This document shows, in pieces, positions 12,502 through 25,000 of a DNA stretch of 64,000 nt. The stretch is taken from contig CH001323.1 in NCBI GenBank assembly GCA_000149265.1, forward strand, positions 179,709-243,708, read 5' to 3'. Below the pieces are notes generated by a model that saw only the letters and a list, made by a program, of their open reading frames with translations, was not told the DNA's origin and made no database searches. This DNA is from Ciona savignyi. Its lineage: Eukaryota > Chordata > Ascidiacea > Phlebobranchia > Cionidae. Position 1 is the stretch's first letter, and each line of letters starts with the position of its first letter. The translations under genes and the position numbers were made by a program.

Positions 12502-15500
12502 TCAATTTAAAATTAGAATCACGTAAGGTAGAGAAATATCTCCACATACAAGCACTGTACTGGATATATCAGCCTTTTTTGCTTTGGCCGACAAGTTCCC
12601 ACTACCATGCTTAAAAGCAACTCGAAACTTGGTGTTTAAAATACAGGTTGTACATTTGCGTATTGAGGCTACAAGCAGTTGCAGCATATACGGGGACACC
12701 TAACACCATCTAGAAGCTAATGGAGACGTTTATCTGGAAAAGTGTTTTCCGGGGCATTAGTTAAATCGACATAGGAGTCCCCAATGATGCTATAGGAGAT
12801 GTCATAAAATTAACAGCGACATTACGTGATATATTTCATTAAATAAGCTGTGACGACACAAGGTCATTACGACATCTTCAACTGTACAAATGCCGCCATT
12901 TTGTTTGAAAATGCCGCCATCTTATTTGCACGGCCGTATCAGCTGTGAGGTGGCAAAAGATGAACAGAGGTCAGTGTCGGTGCAAACAAAGCGACAGACA
13001 CCGAAGTAAGACCTCTTAAGGTTGCGCTACAGTTTTGACCTCGTCCATTATATTGGAGAGAAGGGAGCTGTTGTCACTTTTCCCGTCGACACTGATACCC
13101 GCGTTCTGCAAGGAATTTGACATCATTAGAGGGGAATAGGGATATTTAGGTTTATTTCCGTGAATAGGAAAACGCAGGGTGCGTTATCACAATATCACAT
13201 GGTCAATCGTCATTTTTTTTAAAAAGTTTATTTTTATGAATGTCTAAGTGACGTCAAACGTTTTGTGGAACATGTTAAATTATCATTTTTGCACATATTA
13301 AAACGACGCTTTTCTTATGAGACACACTTACCACAGTTTTAACGAGCAGACAAACGTGGTGTTGCTGAATAGATGCAGAGTACAACGACGCACTTTCACC
13401 GATCTGCTCGACAACTGTGAGATAGAAATTTATTGATTACTTAAGTGGGCGGTAGTTTTTTATTAAGGAAAAAGTGGGGGTTAAACTATTTTAATTGGAT
13501 AAAAAAGTCCTTTAAAGATAGTGCTATCAGTGTTGGAGATATATATTTAATAATTCAAAAGGGTCCTTCCTAAATACTATACCAAGCAGTGCAATATACG
13601 GCCCAGGGAACAGGTCCGACCCGTGAAAGGATTTTGACTGGCCTACACCCTGTATCTAACCATACATAATTAAGATATTGCATACTATTTATGTAATAAT
13701 CCGGCCCATTAAGAATTTCATTTTCCCTACTGGCCCGCCGACTACAGAAGTTGCCCACCCCTGTACTATACAATACCTTATGCCCCAAGGTCAAACATTC
13801 ATATCACTTGCATTAGCATAATACAGTTAGATAAGTCGTAGAAGAGCGAATGAGTACAGCTTTTCCTTGATTTCAGTACATCGCATGAACCCAATAAATT
13901 ATTTGTTTAATTGAAACAGTGAAAATGCCTCAACCAAGACGATGAAAAATCATTTTCAACACACTACAACAGCTCCAGTAACACGATGATTGGCGCAAGG
14001 TAATTTGACGATTGCCTGTGTAAAAACAATCCTTGCGACCTTCGCATGGGGTAAAATATGGCTGCTTCTGTAATCTTACCAATAAACCGCAAAGCAAACA
14101 ATAAAAAAAAAAAAATCACCTGAAAATTTCAAATAGAAGCACAATCTCTGAAGGAAAACCTCCAGGGTGATATCAGGTTTGTTCAATTGAAGCGTTGCCT
14201 TGTCACCGAGGTCACCAGATGATAGCAGCTTGGTGAAGTGGTGGCTGTGGGGGGTTGGACTGTTATATGGATGCTGTGCTTTATTTGTGTTTCTTTGAAT
14301 GTGCACTATTTGTGCCGTGCTTTATTTGTGGTTCTGTATTCTAGTTCAAAATTAGGGTTTCGGTAGGGGCATTAACCCACACAAGTATTAACCCACAGGA
14401 GCATTAACCCATACAAGTTTCAACAGACTACAGTTTCAATTTTAACCAACATTTGTTTTAACAAAATAAAGTTTTATTTAATCACAATTATTTCAAACCT
14501 TTCATAATGTTCTTTTTTAGGTTTAATTTTTTAATTGGATTTTGAGCCATCCAAGGGGCATTATCTGCAATACTAGTATAACATGTACCTCCTAAGCCAA
14601 CATACACCTATTATTACCCATTGCGTACCATGTATCTATCCTGTCAATTTATGGCACTGAATCTAGCAACATTAAGGTCCGGACAGCTTAGTAGGTTAAT
14701 GCTTTATCTTTCAACTGAAAGGTTGTTGGATCAAAACTGGCCGCTTGTTAGACGGTTGTGTCCTTGGGCAAGGTGGATGTTGCAAAAAAACATGAATATC
14801 GTATCCTTAAATGAAACAAAGCAATGTGTGCCTAGTTGTGTGCGGGAAAAACAAACATGAATATTCTATCCTTAACATACAACTCTTTGGCAAAGTGCCA
14901 ACATGTGTGTGTGTGTGACCATAGTAGAAAAATACATTGATGTTCAACTTCTGTCCAGGAGAAAAAAAGAATATCCTGTTAAAGGGAAACCATCGTACCT
15001 TGAAAGGGGGGAAGGGATCAGGTATGAGGAGCAGGGCAGGTGGAGCTTGAAATCGAGTTTCTCCTGGTTGGTGTGTTGCCGTGTCTCGTCCTGGAGCATG
15101 TACGTCACCGTGCCCTTTAACCTCTGCGGCATCGTGACACTGGTGGCTGAGAAGTCGAGTTGACACTCGTTGCGAGCACTAGGGGGCAGTGAGAAGGGAA
15201 CGGAGACTGCGTCGTGCTGTGATGACTTTTCATCGCGAATCAATCTAAATAAATGATTTTATTTTTGTTTATTTTTTTGCGCATTAGTTATAGTAATGAA
15301 AAATGGCAACGATAAAATAAAAAAAAACAGGAAAAATGGTAAAACTTTAGTACTTTAGTTTAAAAAAAAATTAAGCTAAATAAATGTGATATATCACTAG
15401 AAATAATAAACAGACATGAACGTTGAACCTAACAACGGAATTAGTACATTTTGCAAATTTTCAGGAGGGGTACCAACCCGGAATCTTTATTACAACAGCA

Positions 15501-16099
15501 GGCAGCACTTAACCTTTAACCATATAGCTGGCTGCATTAATCATATGGAACCACCATTAGGTTATACTGACGGTATCCACTTGCCTAAGGGGTAATGACC
15601 TTGATTAAGTCTTATGGGTGAACCCATTATCCTAATGGGACAACAAAGATTAAGTCTATGGGGAGGGACACTCATAAGACTTAATCATGGTCCGTACCCA
15701 TAAGGCAAGTGGGTGCACCCATAAGACACTATCCTAATGGGACCACTTTAAAGTCTATTGGGTAACAAACTGACCAAATGGGACCGAACAAAGTCTATAA
15801 AAGGGTCACCACTAACCATCCAAATAAACATTGGTTTATTCACCTTGTATTCAACGTATCGAGAACATTAAACTCGATATTCTTGATGAAGTTCGACGAG
15901 AGATTGCTGAAAATAACAGACACTGTNNNNNNNNNNNNNNNNNNNNNNNNNNNNNNNNNNNNNNNNNNNNNNNNNNNNNNNNNNNNNNNNNNNNNNNNNN
16001 NNNNNNNNNNNNNNNNNNNNNNNNNNGTCGGGGGATGCACCTAGTTTCGAAGTCGATCCGAATATCATCGTTTTCACCGAGTAGTTTGTACCGACTCAT
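12502..16099 (-). CDS. AP3D1: AP3D1 exons 26-29: C-terminal appendage (ear) region
   Basis: Exon 26 (15844-16099) begins MSRYKLLGENDDIRIDFE and, after the N gap, continues TVSVIFSNLSSNFIKNIEF, matching the delta ear start. Exon 27 carries PQRLKGTVTYML and EKLDFKLHLPCSSYLIPS, almost the vertebrate sequence. Exon 28 carries FTKLLSSGDL and VFLQRLCFYLKFS. Exon 29 (12502-12668) is joined by phase (one base before, two after) and reads KCTTCILNTKF, FKHGSGNLSAKAKKADISS, then a TGA stop at 12502-12504. It matches the family only loosely (a K-G-S pattern and equal remaining length of about 55 residues), so the extreme C-terminus is provisional. If the gap lies inside one exon, its true length must be 2 modulo 3. 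Confidence 0.85.
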
Positions 16100-19000
16100 C
16101 TGGAATGATGATGTTTTACAAACATGACAGTTGCAAATGGCAAAATCGCAAAAATTGAAATAGGATAATTTACTCCTTACACTTAAGACTCTACCTTCAT
16201 TTAAATGTAAATTTATTTTCTGTTTCTTATTTACCTCTTTTTTTAGGTGTGGATTTATTATTTTATTTTCTGTCTTTATTGTCATATTTTTTCATTTAAT
16301 TATGAATTTGTTTTCTGTAATTTTTTCCTTTTTTATTCAAGTATGCATTAATTTAATGTTTCGGATTCGTTTTCAACTATTTGTTATTATGACCAAATTT
16401 CTTCAAAAACTTTTTAACCAGACCCTCGGTGGGGAAAGACATGGCCAAGATTTGAGTTTTATAAAATACCCAAACTGATATTCAAACACCAAAGACCCAG
16501 CAAATGACCAATCTCCAAAAATCCTAGCGCTTTTTCACATACGCTTAATCCAATGAACAAAAAATAAAATTGAAAACATTTACTTGTGGTGTAGGTGGAG
16601 GGGGAGGAATTTCCTCTTCTGATTGTTTTTGTTTCGATTTCTTCGATTCCTTCTTCTTTTTGTGCTTTTTCTTTTTTTCTTTCGTCGGGTTCTCTTCTAT
16701 TTTCTCTTCTTCGTTTGCAACTCTGCGAGTATGAAAACAAAATTTAATTTTTTCAACCAAAGTCTACATGTTGGTATTAAATACCTATATCCACTGTGGA
16801 TTACAATATACAAAATTCAAAATATATTTAGGATCGTACAAAAGTATGATCACCTAGAAAAAACATAAAGACTAGGGTTGTTATAAAATGGTTACAATAG
16901 TCTTAAGAGAGTGAAAAAAATACTTTTCTTTTCTTTTTAAAAAATTAAAAATAAGTCAAAATATGACCATCTCATACCCATTGACAACAGGACTTGATGC
17001 AGTTTCTTCAGGATTTGATAGCCAGAAACTCAAGTCATCTGCCTGTAATGTGGAAAATATAAAATGAACTAACCCTTTAATTGCAGACAGAACTGAAATG
17101 GTTTTAAATGCACAATGGATAAGAATTTGCAACGGATTATTCCTCAATATGCAAATGGTATTAATATTAATTTTATGTTGTCACTTAGAATATCTTGAAT
17201 TACACTATTTTTTGTTTAAAACTATATGCATTACACTTTGAAGAAGTACAAAATATTTTAGAAAAATGCTGTTAACAAAAAACCTAAACAATAAATTTCC
17301 CTACATTCTATGCCCAGGTTTTTCCCCATTTTAAATATTCTACCCCAACACTGCTTTTAACATTCTAGCTGAGCCCCCCATTTTAATATTTACAAATCCT
17401 ATCCTCACCTTCCCCCCAGCAGCGGCAGGGGAGTCCCCTCCCTCCTGTTGGACCCCGTTGGCGAGTTTCTCATCCCCATTCACCCCATCCTCTTCCTCCT
17501 CCACCAAGAGACTCTCAGTCGGATGTTTCGAGTGCTTCTTCTGCACAGGAAAAACAACTTTTTAATGATCAAAACTTTAACCTAAAACTTAAAAATTAAA
17601 AACTTTAACCTAAAACTTATTAAACAAAAAAAAAATTAAACCTAAATCTTAAAAAAAAAAAAAAATTAAAACTAAAAGTTAAAAAAAATGTTTTTGTTTT
17701 TTACTGTGAAAAAATGTTTCTATAAAAATTGGGTAAAACAGTGGTAACATCTTGCCCACAGAATGTTAATCCATGGCGGCACACCCCTAACAGGAATATA
17801 AGCCTTCAAGGGCCCATAACACCCATATAAACATAATGTTACACCAGATTCAAAAATGTTACTCTTATTATCTCAGTCGTAAGGACTCTGATAGTTTTTG
17901 GGCCATGGGAAATGAAAAACAGAAGATTAGTTTTTACTTTACCCTATAGAGTTACTGTAAGACTATTATATCAATGTTAATATAGCTTGTTACAACAATG
18001 TTAATATAGCTTGTTACAACAATGTTAATATAGCTTGTTACAACAATGTTAATATAGCTTGTTACAACAATGTTACTCTGAACAATAACCTCAGTGACTA
18101 GGGCCATGGAATTTTCTGGAATGTCCCTACATGGTAAGCACAAAATCGAGTTTATGATTTTTAGGTCACACATACCTTGTGTTTTTTCTCTTTCTTCTTA
18201 TGTTTACGTTTCTTGGGTTTCTCGACCGTGGATGGCTCAGTGGGGCTGGTGGTGGTTTTCAGTGTTTCCCGATGTTTTGGCTTCGGCAACACTTCTGATG
18301 CGGCCAGTGGTCTGTGACAAAACGGGGGATAAAAGGGGTTGGTTAAAAAACATTCACTTTATGTCAACACTCTGTAAATGATGAATGATCTAAAGAACGG
18401 GTTTATTTAATAATCTGATTTAAAAAGTTTGTAATTGATTTTTTAGGTAAGAAAGACCAAGCGGCAGAATTTGGGTAGCCAAAGTGTAAAGAACCAATCT
18501 ATTTGACAATTTATTAATAAATGTATTGCTGTATTTGTTACATAATTGTAATTGAAATCAGTTTAACACATTATTGTGCTGCAATCCTTTATAACAAAAA
18601 TTAAGAATATAATTTTAAGATATAAAATCAAAAGTATACAGTATAACGGTAACACCATGCATACTTAAACATGATTTGTGCACTTTTGCACAACAGAAAA
18701 AAACAATAACATCTATATCTACAAGACCTGTAACACGGGTCGCGTAGCACCTCTTTAAATACCAAAGGACCAAAACAAAATGACCAAAAGGAAATAAAAA
18801 TCAAAAGTCCAAAACAAATTGACCAACAGACTAAAAGACCATAAAGACAAAGAACCATAAAAACAAAGGACCAAATGACAAAATACTCACGAATCCAGGT
18901 CAATGTCCAGAGCTTTGTGAGGGTCATATGACTTCTGGTCATCTTCAGAATCTGTCTTTACTGCACCCTGAGGGGTTAAAGAGGTAATATTGTTGGTACT

Positions 19001-22000
19001 TACTTTGCCTTAATTGTTTGATGAAAAAATCATTATTTTTATTATCACTATCAACTAAAATCGAGGAATTTCATTAGTTTGTCTGTGGAGCTGATTTTTT
19101 TCCAAAATGAGCTCTTCACTCTAAACTTGGGAAATTGAATCGGGATTTTAAAATTGACATCTGTGTTTATGGGTCGCAGTAGTATGCATTCATGCACCAG
19201 TGCACAGGATAGGTATCAGACAAAATGCATAAGAACATTTTTCCACAAAGCAACAATCAAAAAATAAATACCAAAAACAATTTAAAAAATACTTTGGTAA
19301 AAAGAAAATATATACAACAACATACATCTGGCATTTCCTCGCTAATAATCTCGACCGTGTGCACAGGAACGATATCTTCATCATCTTCTTCAACGATTTC
19401 ATTTGCCTTCTTCCCATGCTTGCCTCTCTTCTTTTCCTTCTTCTTTTTCACAACTCTCTCAGCTTTCTCTCTCCTTCTTCGATTTTGCTCCTATAAGAAA
19501 GTTAAAACATGAAGCAAAAATGATCATAAATTCTATCGCATAATGCATCACGCCGAAATGTCTAAAAATGAAAGGTATTACTCTTTCGTAAGTAATATGA
19601 AGTATTATACGAAGTGTTACTTAAGTTTTAATTATCACTTAATACTTTTTTGTAAGTGATACTTTTTGACCAAGAATCTTATCCATGCGAAACATAAACC
19701 CAATATAATACTTTTCAATTTAGGATGTACTGAAACGGTAATTTATTGACATTTTAATCCAACACAGCTAAAAAATAGAAAATAGTATTAAAATGGAATA
19801 CAGTCGAATCTCGTTATTAAAAACCAGTTTTACTACAATACCTCTTTTGTAGTACAGTATACTCTAGCCAAAAGTGGCACGGGAAAGTTTTTTTTGACAC
19901 ACATACAAAATTGATTCTACATACAGGTTCAGACTCAAAATTTGTATAAAGTATAATAAAACTAAAATTGTCTTTAATATATTCAATAAATTAATAAATA
20001 ATTATTTTCTTATCTGCTTACTAACTTTCAAATTACGTAGTTGATTATCAAATCATACATAACAATGGTTGGCACCACAGTTGCTTTCGGGTCATTCCAT
20101 TATAATTGAGCAAAAAAAAGTTGAAAAGTACATCGTACCTCTCAGATTTTGTTAAGATTTTCAGACAATGTACCTACACCTAGAAAAATGATTAGGACAA
20201 AATTTGAGGTCGCAACTCCTAGCGGTTTAAAAGTTACGGCAAGATGAAAAACCGGCCACACGAGGGCTTATTGTTGGTGAGCACACCTACTTACAAATTT
20301 TAATTGTCGATATCTCAAAAAGTAAACTATTTAGAAAGCTGAAAATTTGTATTAAGGTATTTAAAGGTATGAGGAAGCTAAATTTCACATCCAATTTATC
20401 TTTAGGGCATTATAAAATAGTTAAAATCAGGTTTTAAAATTATTTCGACCACCCCGACGCTAGAGGGGGTAGCTCCTGTATGCAAGAACGTTTTGAGATG
20501 CAACTTTTTTTAAAAGTTAGAAGAAGCTTAAATCTTTAATCAGTTCAAAAATTAGCTTTGCCAACTTTGAAATGCGTTTTTGAGACCAAATTTCCCAAGT
20601 GCACATTTTTCGCCCCCCCAAAAAATGTGTTTTGATAAATAAATTATGGTTTTGTACAGTCTACAGTATCAGAGCAGCCTAATACCCTTTTATTTACTTC
20701 CTATATGTACAAAACTTGAAATTTTAATTTTAAAACAACTTGTTGGGACCACACTGTTTCCCAATTTATTCAATTTCTATACAAAACTGAGGCAAACCTG
20801 ATGAACATTTTACAGAAAGTATTTAATTTTGTAAACATCACACACAACACCGGACTGTTTTTAACTATCACAAAAAGTAAATTATGTGTGACAATGTTGG
20901 TGCAATTTAACACTACATATACCAGTACTAAAAGCAATGGTACAGTCATCATGGTTTAAAGCTGTTTTATGTAGCTTCCGATTTTAAAACTTTTCTGCAA
21001 TGATTTGTATTTCTTCTTGAGAACCTTTATAGTTTCTGCCACTTGTAGTTGATGGTGGTGTTATAATGCTAAGAATTTGTTGTTTGGGTACCCAGCAAAT
21101 GTCATCCTTTTGTGGCCAATAAAAAGTGTTAGAAGGTCCATGTGGATGCAAAAACTTGATGTTAACATCTTCATTGCCTTTGTCCAACTCTTGTACAAGA
21201 CCAATCCACCAGCAGTTGTCATAGCATCATGCTATATAATCCATCATTTTGACTTCTGGAACAGCTTCATTGTCAAAAAATGAGTAGGTTCCAGTTAATT
21301 CTTTATCTTCACTAACTTGTTTGTAACCCACACGGTTAAGAGCCATTGGAACAAAATAGTGAAAATCAACTTTAAAATCGGAAGAGTGGAAACAAAGATT
21401 TAAAATGTGGTTGGAGTTTTTATATTGTCTTGCACATCCATCAGAGAAGTACTCAATTTTGTGTATATTTGTGTATTTGATTTGGATCAGGGAGACCAGT
21501 TGCTTTTGCAGCTCATACACAAAACCAGTATCATGAATAAGGTTGTCTGATATAAAACAAAATGAGTGAGAGTGGAGATGTTCACCCTCCTTGTAATATA
21601 CAACAACTGGGTGGATTGTACATTGGCTGGTGTTCCAATGAAAACTTTGAATTTCATCCTGTACTGTGAATTTATAATTTTCTGCAAAATCAGTAAGGAC
21701 AATTAAATGGTTTTTAGGTAAATTTTTTTTTCTTTGTTTTAAATACTTTTCCTGGCACTTAGCAATGTAAAAGTGCACTGTCAACCCGTCAATAGAATTG
21801 GCGAGAAGATTTATAAAATCATGAACGTTAGCAGAATGGTCCACTAGTATTGACCATTCTTTTGAGTTCCACTGTTGGTAAGTAATCAAGTCCTCTTCTT
21901 CGTAATCCTCGTACAAATCATAAAGATATTGACATAAAACTTCAAAGCCCGGGCAGTTTGGACACCGATGGATCATGCACATTCTTGATTCCACAGTGCA

Positions 22001-25000
22001 CACAATCATGGTCATGTACTCCTTGTAAGATTTGTCATCAATGCTTGCAGTGCATGCACTTGAACCTACTCATTTTTTGACAATGAAGCTGTTCCAGAAG
22101 TCAAAGTGATGGATTCATATAGCATGCCGCTATGACAACTGCTGGTGGATTGGTCTTGTACAAGAGTTGGACAAAGGCAATGAAGATGTTAACATCAAGT
22201 TTTTGCATCCACATGGACCTTCTAACACTTTTTATTGGCCACAAAAGGATGACATTTGCTGGGTACCCAAACAACAAATTCTTAGCATTATAACACCACC
22301 ATCAACTACAACTGGCAGAAACTATAAAGTTTCTGAAGAAGAAATACAAATCATTGCAGAAAAGTTTTAAAATCGGAAGCTACATAAAACAGCTTTAAAC
22401 CATGATGACTGTACCATTGCTTTTAGTACTGGTATATGTAGTGTTAAATTGCACCAACATTGTCACACATAATTTACTTTTTGTGATAGTTAAAAACAGT
22501 CCGGTGTTGTGTGTGTTGTTTACAAAATAAAATACTTTCTGTAAAATGTTCATCAGGTTTGCCTCAGTTTTGTATAGAAATTGAATAAATTGGGAAACAG
22601 TGTGGTCCCAACAAGTTGTTTTAAAATTAAAATTTCAAGTTTTGTACATATAGAAGTAAATAAAAGGGTATTAGGCTGCTTTGATACTTTAGACTGTACA
22701 AAACCATAATTTATTTATCAAAACACATTTTTGGGGGGGGTGAAAAATGTGCACTTGGGAAATTTGGTCTCAAAAACGCATTTCAAAGTTGGCAAAGCTA
22801 ATTTTTGAACTGATTAAAGATTTAAGCTTCTTCTAACTTTTAAAAAAAGTTGCATCTCAAAACGTTCTTGCATACAGGAGCTACCCCCTCTAGCGTCGGG
22901 GTGGTCGAAATAATTTTAAAACCTGATTTTAACTATTTTATAATGCCCTAAAGATAAATTGGATGTGAAATTCAGCTTCCTCATACCTTTAAATACCTTA
23001 ATACAAATTTTCAGCTTTCCACATAGTTTACTTTTTGAGATATCGACAATTAAAAGTTGTAAGTAGGCGTGCTCACCAACAAAAAGCCCTCGTGTGGCCG
23101 GTTTTTCATCTTGCCGTAACTTTTGAACCGCTAGGAGTTGCGACCTCAAATTTTGTCCTAATCATTTTTCTAGGTGTAGGTACATTGTCTGAAAATCTTA
23201 ACAAAATCTGAGAGGTACGATGTACGGGCTGTTAAAAATATAATGGAATGACCCTTTCATGATATTATTCATAAAAAAGCACACAGTTTTAAAAAGGTTG
23301 CCAACCCAAATTTAGAATTACATTTCAGAATAATCACCCATTTAGAGGCACCCCCCATTTAGTAGCAATATGGACAGTTGAACTCACCATCTTGAGATAG
23401 CGATCACTACTAGGCATGCCAGGCACATGCAGTGGAACCGAGATGTCAAGGTTGATGCTTCCGGCTTCGTCTTTATCATCGGGGTTCATGTAACCCTCTG
23501 CTTTCTGTGGGTACGAAGGTGGGTTGGGTTGGGGGATTTTGTCGCTATCCCTTAGTTATGCTTACCCACTCAACATTAGTAAACAATCATTTTCCTTAGG
23601 AAAAAAAACTTATATATAAGTAAAACATATGGGGTGGAAAAGAAGGGTAAATTCAAGATTTTTTTTTGTGGGGGTGTACGTGGCAACTACCCCTTGGTAC
23701 GTTTTCTCAATTTTTTAAGAAAAAAAATAAACCTTTTGAAGTAAAACATGTGGGTGAAAAAAGGGGGGTAAATTCTACTTGCTAAGTGGCTATGATAGGC
23801 AAATTTGATTAAATGGCAATAGTTTGCTTTTAAGTGGCGCATTTAATATTATACTAATCCCGAAGATCAAAAGACTGTTGAATCAAACCAAAGACGTTCG
23901 CTAAAACTTTATATAACACTGAATTTGGATTGAATGTCTCAGCCATATTAGACATTTTGAAATAGCTATAGCACATCGATGGTGGGAAGGTAGTAATCTA
24001 ACAAATGTTGTATGATAACGTCCCTTGAGCTTTCCCACGAATACAGACCATGAATATCCTATTCTGCTTCTGTATGGCATACATTAATAAAAAAAGAGAC
24101 AGAAGAGACACACCTTCGACATAAGGTAGTTCGGGTTGTTGGCTTGTTCAGCTATTCTTTGTTCTCGTTTCTAAAAAAACGAGAAAGTGTTAAGTAGCGA
24201 AGGTCCTTCAGCGCAGATGCGGGCATGAATTGCAGTGAGTGCCATATTGTATAACCTATTGTTTTACCAGACAGAAGAAAATTTCTACAGTACAATGTAT
24301 TGTTTAAAACAGATTGGAGATATCCTAAATACTTATCTACCTCCTCTTACATGTGAAAGTATTCTTCTATGTGAAAGCATATGATCCCAAATTTGGTTGA
24401 CACTGATAAGTTTGTCTAACATAAACAAAGGCCAGAGGGTGCTGTATCAAAACCAGCTGATATCTTATTGATTTAGTCCAAGGCACTTAGCAGAAGATGT
24501 TTGAACAAAATGGTTTTGGGTTGAACTAAAACAGTAGCATGTCTTAAATTCCTAATTATATACATATACATAAGATAAATTGCAACAGCTCCAAGGGTGA
24601 TTTTGCCAGTGTAATCCGAGGTGAATGCCAGTGTAATGACTAACACCTTTGTGATATCGCCCCTGCATCTTTCCATCCCTATAGATAAATGTTAAATCAC
24701 GATCCGATGGCAACCCCCCTACCCTCATCCAAATCACATACCTTAAAGATCCTCTCGGATGCCAACCCATACCCACCTCCTCGCACATAAATAACTTACC
24801 TTGGAGATCTCTTCCGGACTCATCTCCCTCCTCTTCTCACTGGTGGGGGAGTAGAATTGATCGTAGGATTGCTCGTACTCCATCTTCTTCTCCACCATCT
24901 CTTCCTCCTCTTCCGAGGATGAGGGAGGATCGTTGATCCAAGCGTCGAGGTCCAGTCTGGAGGTGAGATTGATGGTTTTTTTGATTAATTGACGCTTTAT

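Larger units (their letters stand above)
20089..23254. mobile_element. 3.2-kb fold-back DNA transposon with 1.2-kb inverted arms, in an AP3D1 intron
   Basis: The arms 20089-21291 and 22062-23254 are near-identical inverted copies (about 1.2 kb each) around a 770-bp single-copy spacer. Both outer ends are GGGTCATTCCATTATA (reverse-complemented on the right), and the whole unit is flanked by a direct TTTC duplication (20085-20088 and 23255-23258). The element therefore seems to have inserted as one piece. It sits between AP3D1 exons 19 and 20. The left arm plus spacer encode a transposase-like protein on the minus strand. The right arm is an inverted duplicate of that protein's C-terminal part and the 3' non-coding end. 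The superfamily is not assigned. Confidence 0.85.

Noticed and set aside
13570-13794. 74-residue minus-strand ORF
   Set aside because: It overlaps a hAT-like terminal sequence (CAGGGGTGGGCAA), so it is a chance frame in a transposon remnant.
15840-16285. Several frames running through the N gap on both strands
   Set aside because: They exist only because N does not create stops. Only the minus-strand frame matching the AP3D1 ear is real.
19799-19860. Possible pogo-like end (ACAGTCGAATCTCGTTATTA ... GTACAGTA)
   Set aside because: It is similar to pogo ends, but the second end does not pair convincingly. Too weak to annotate.
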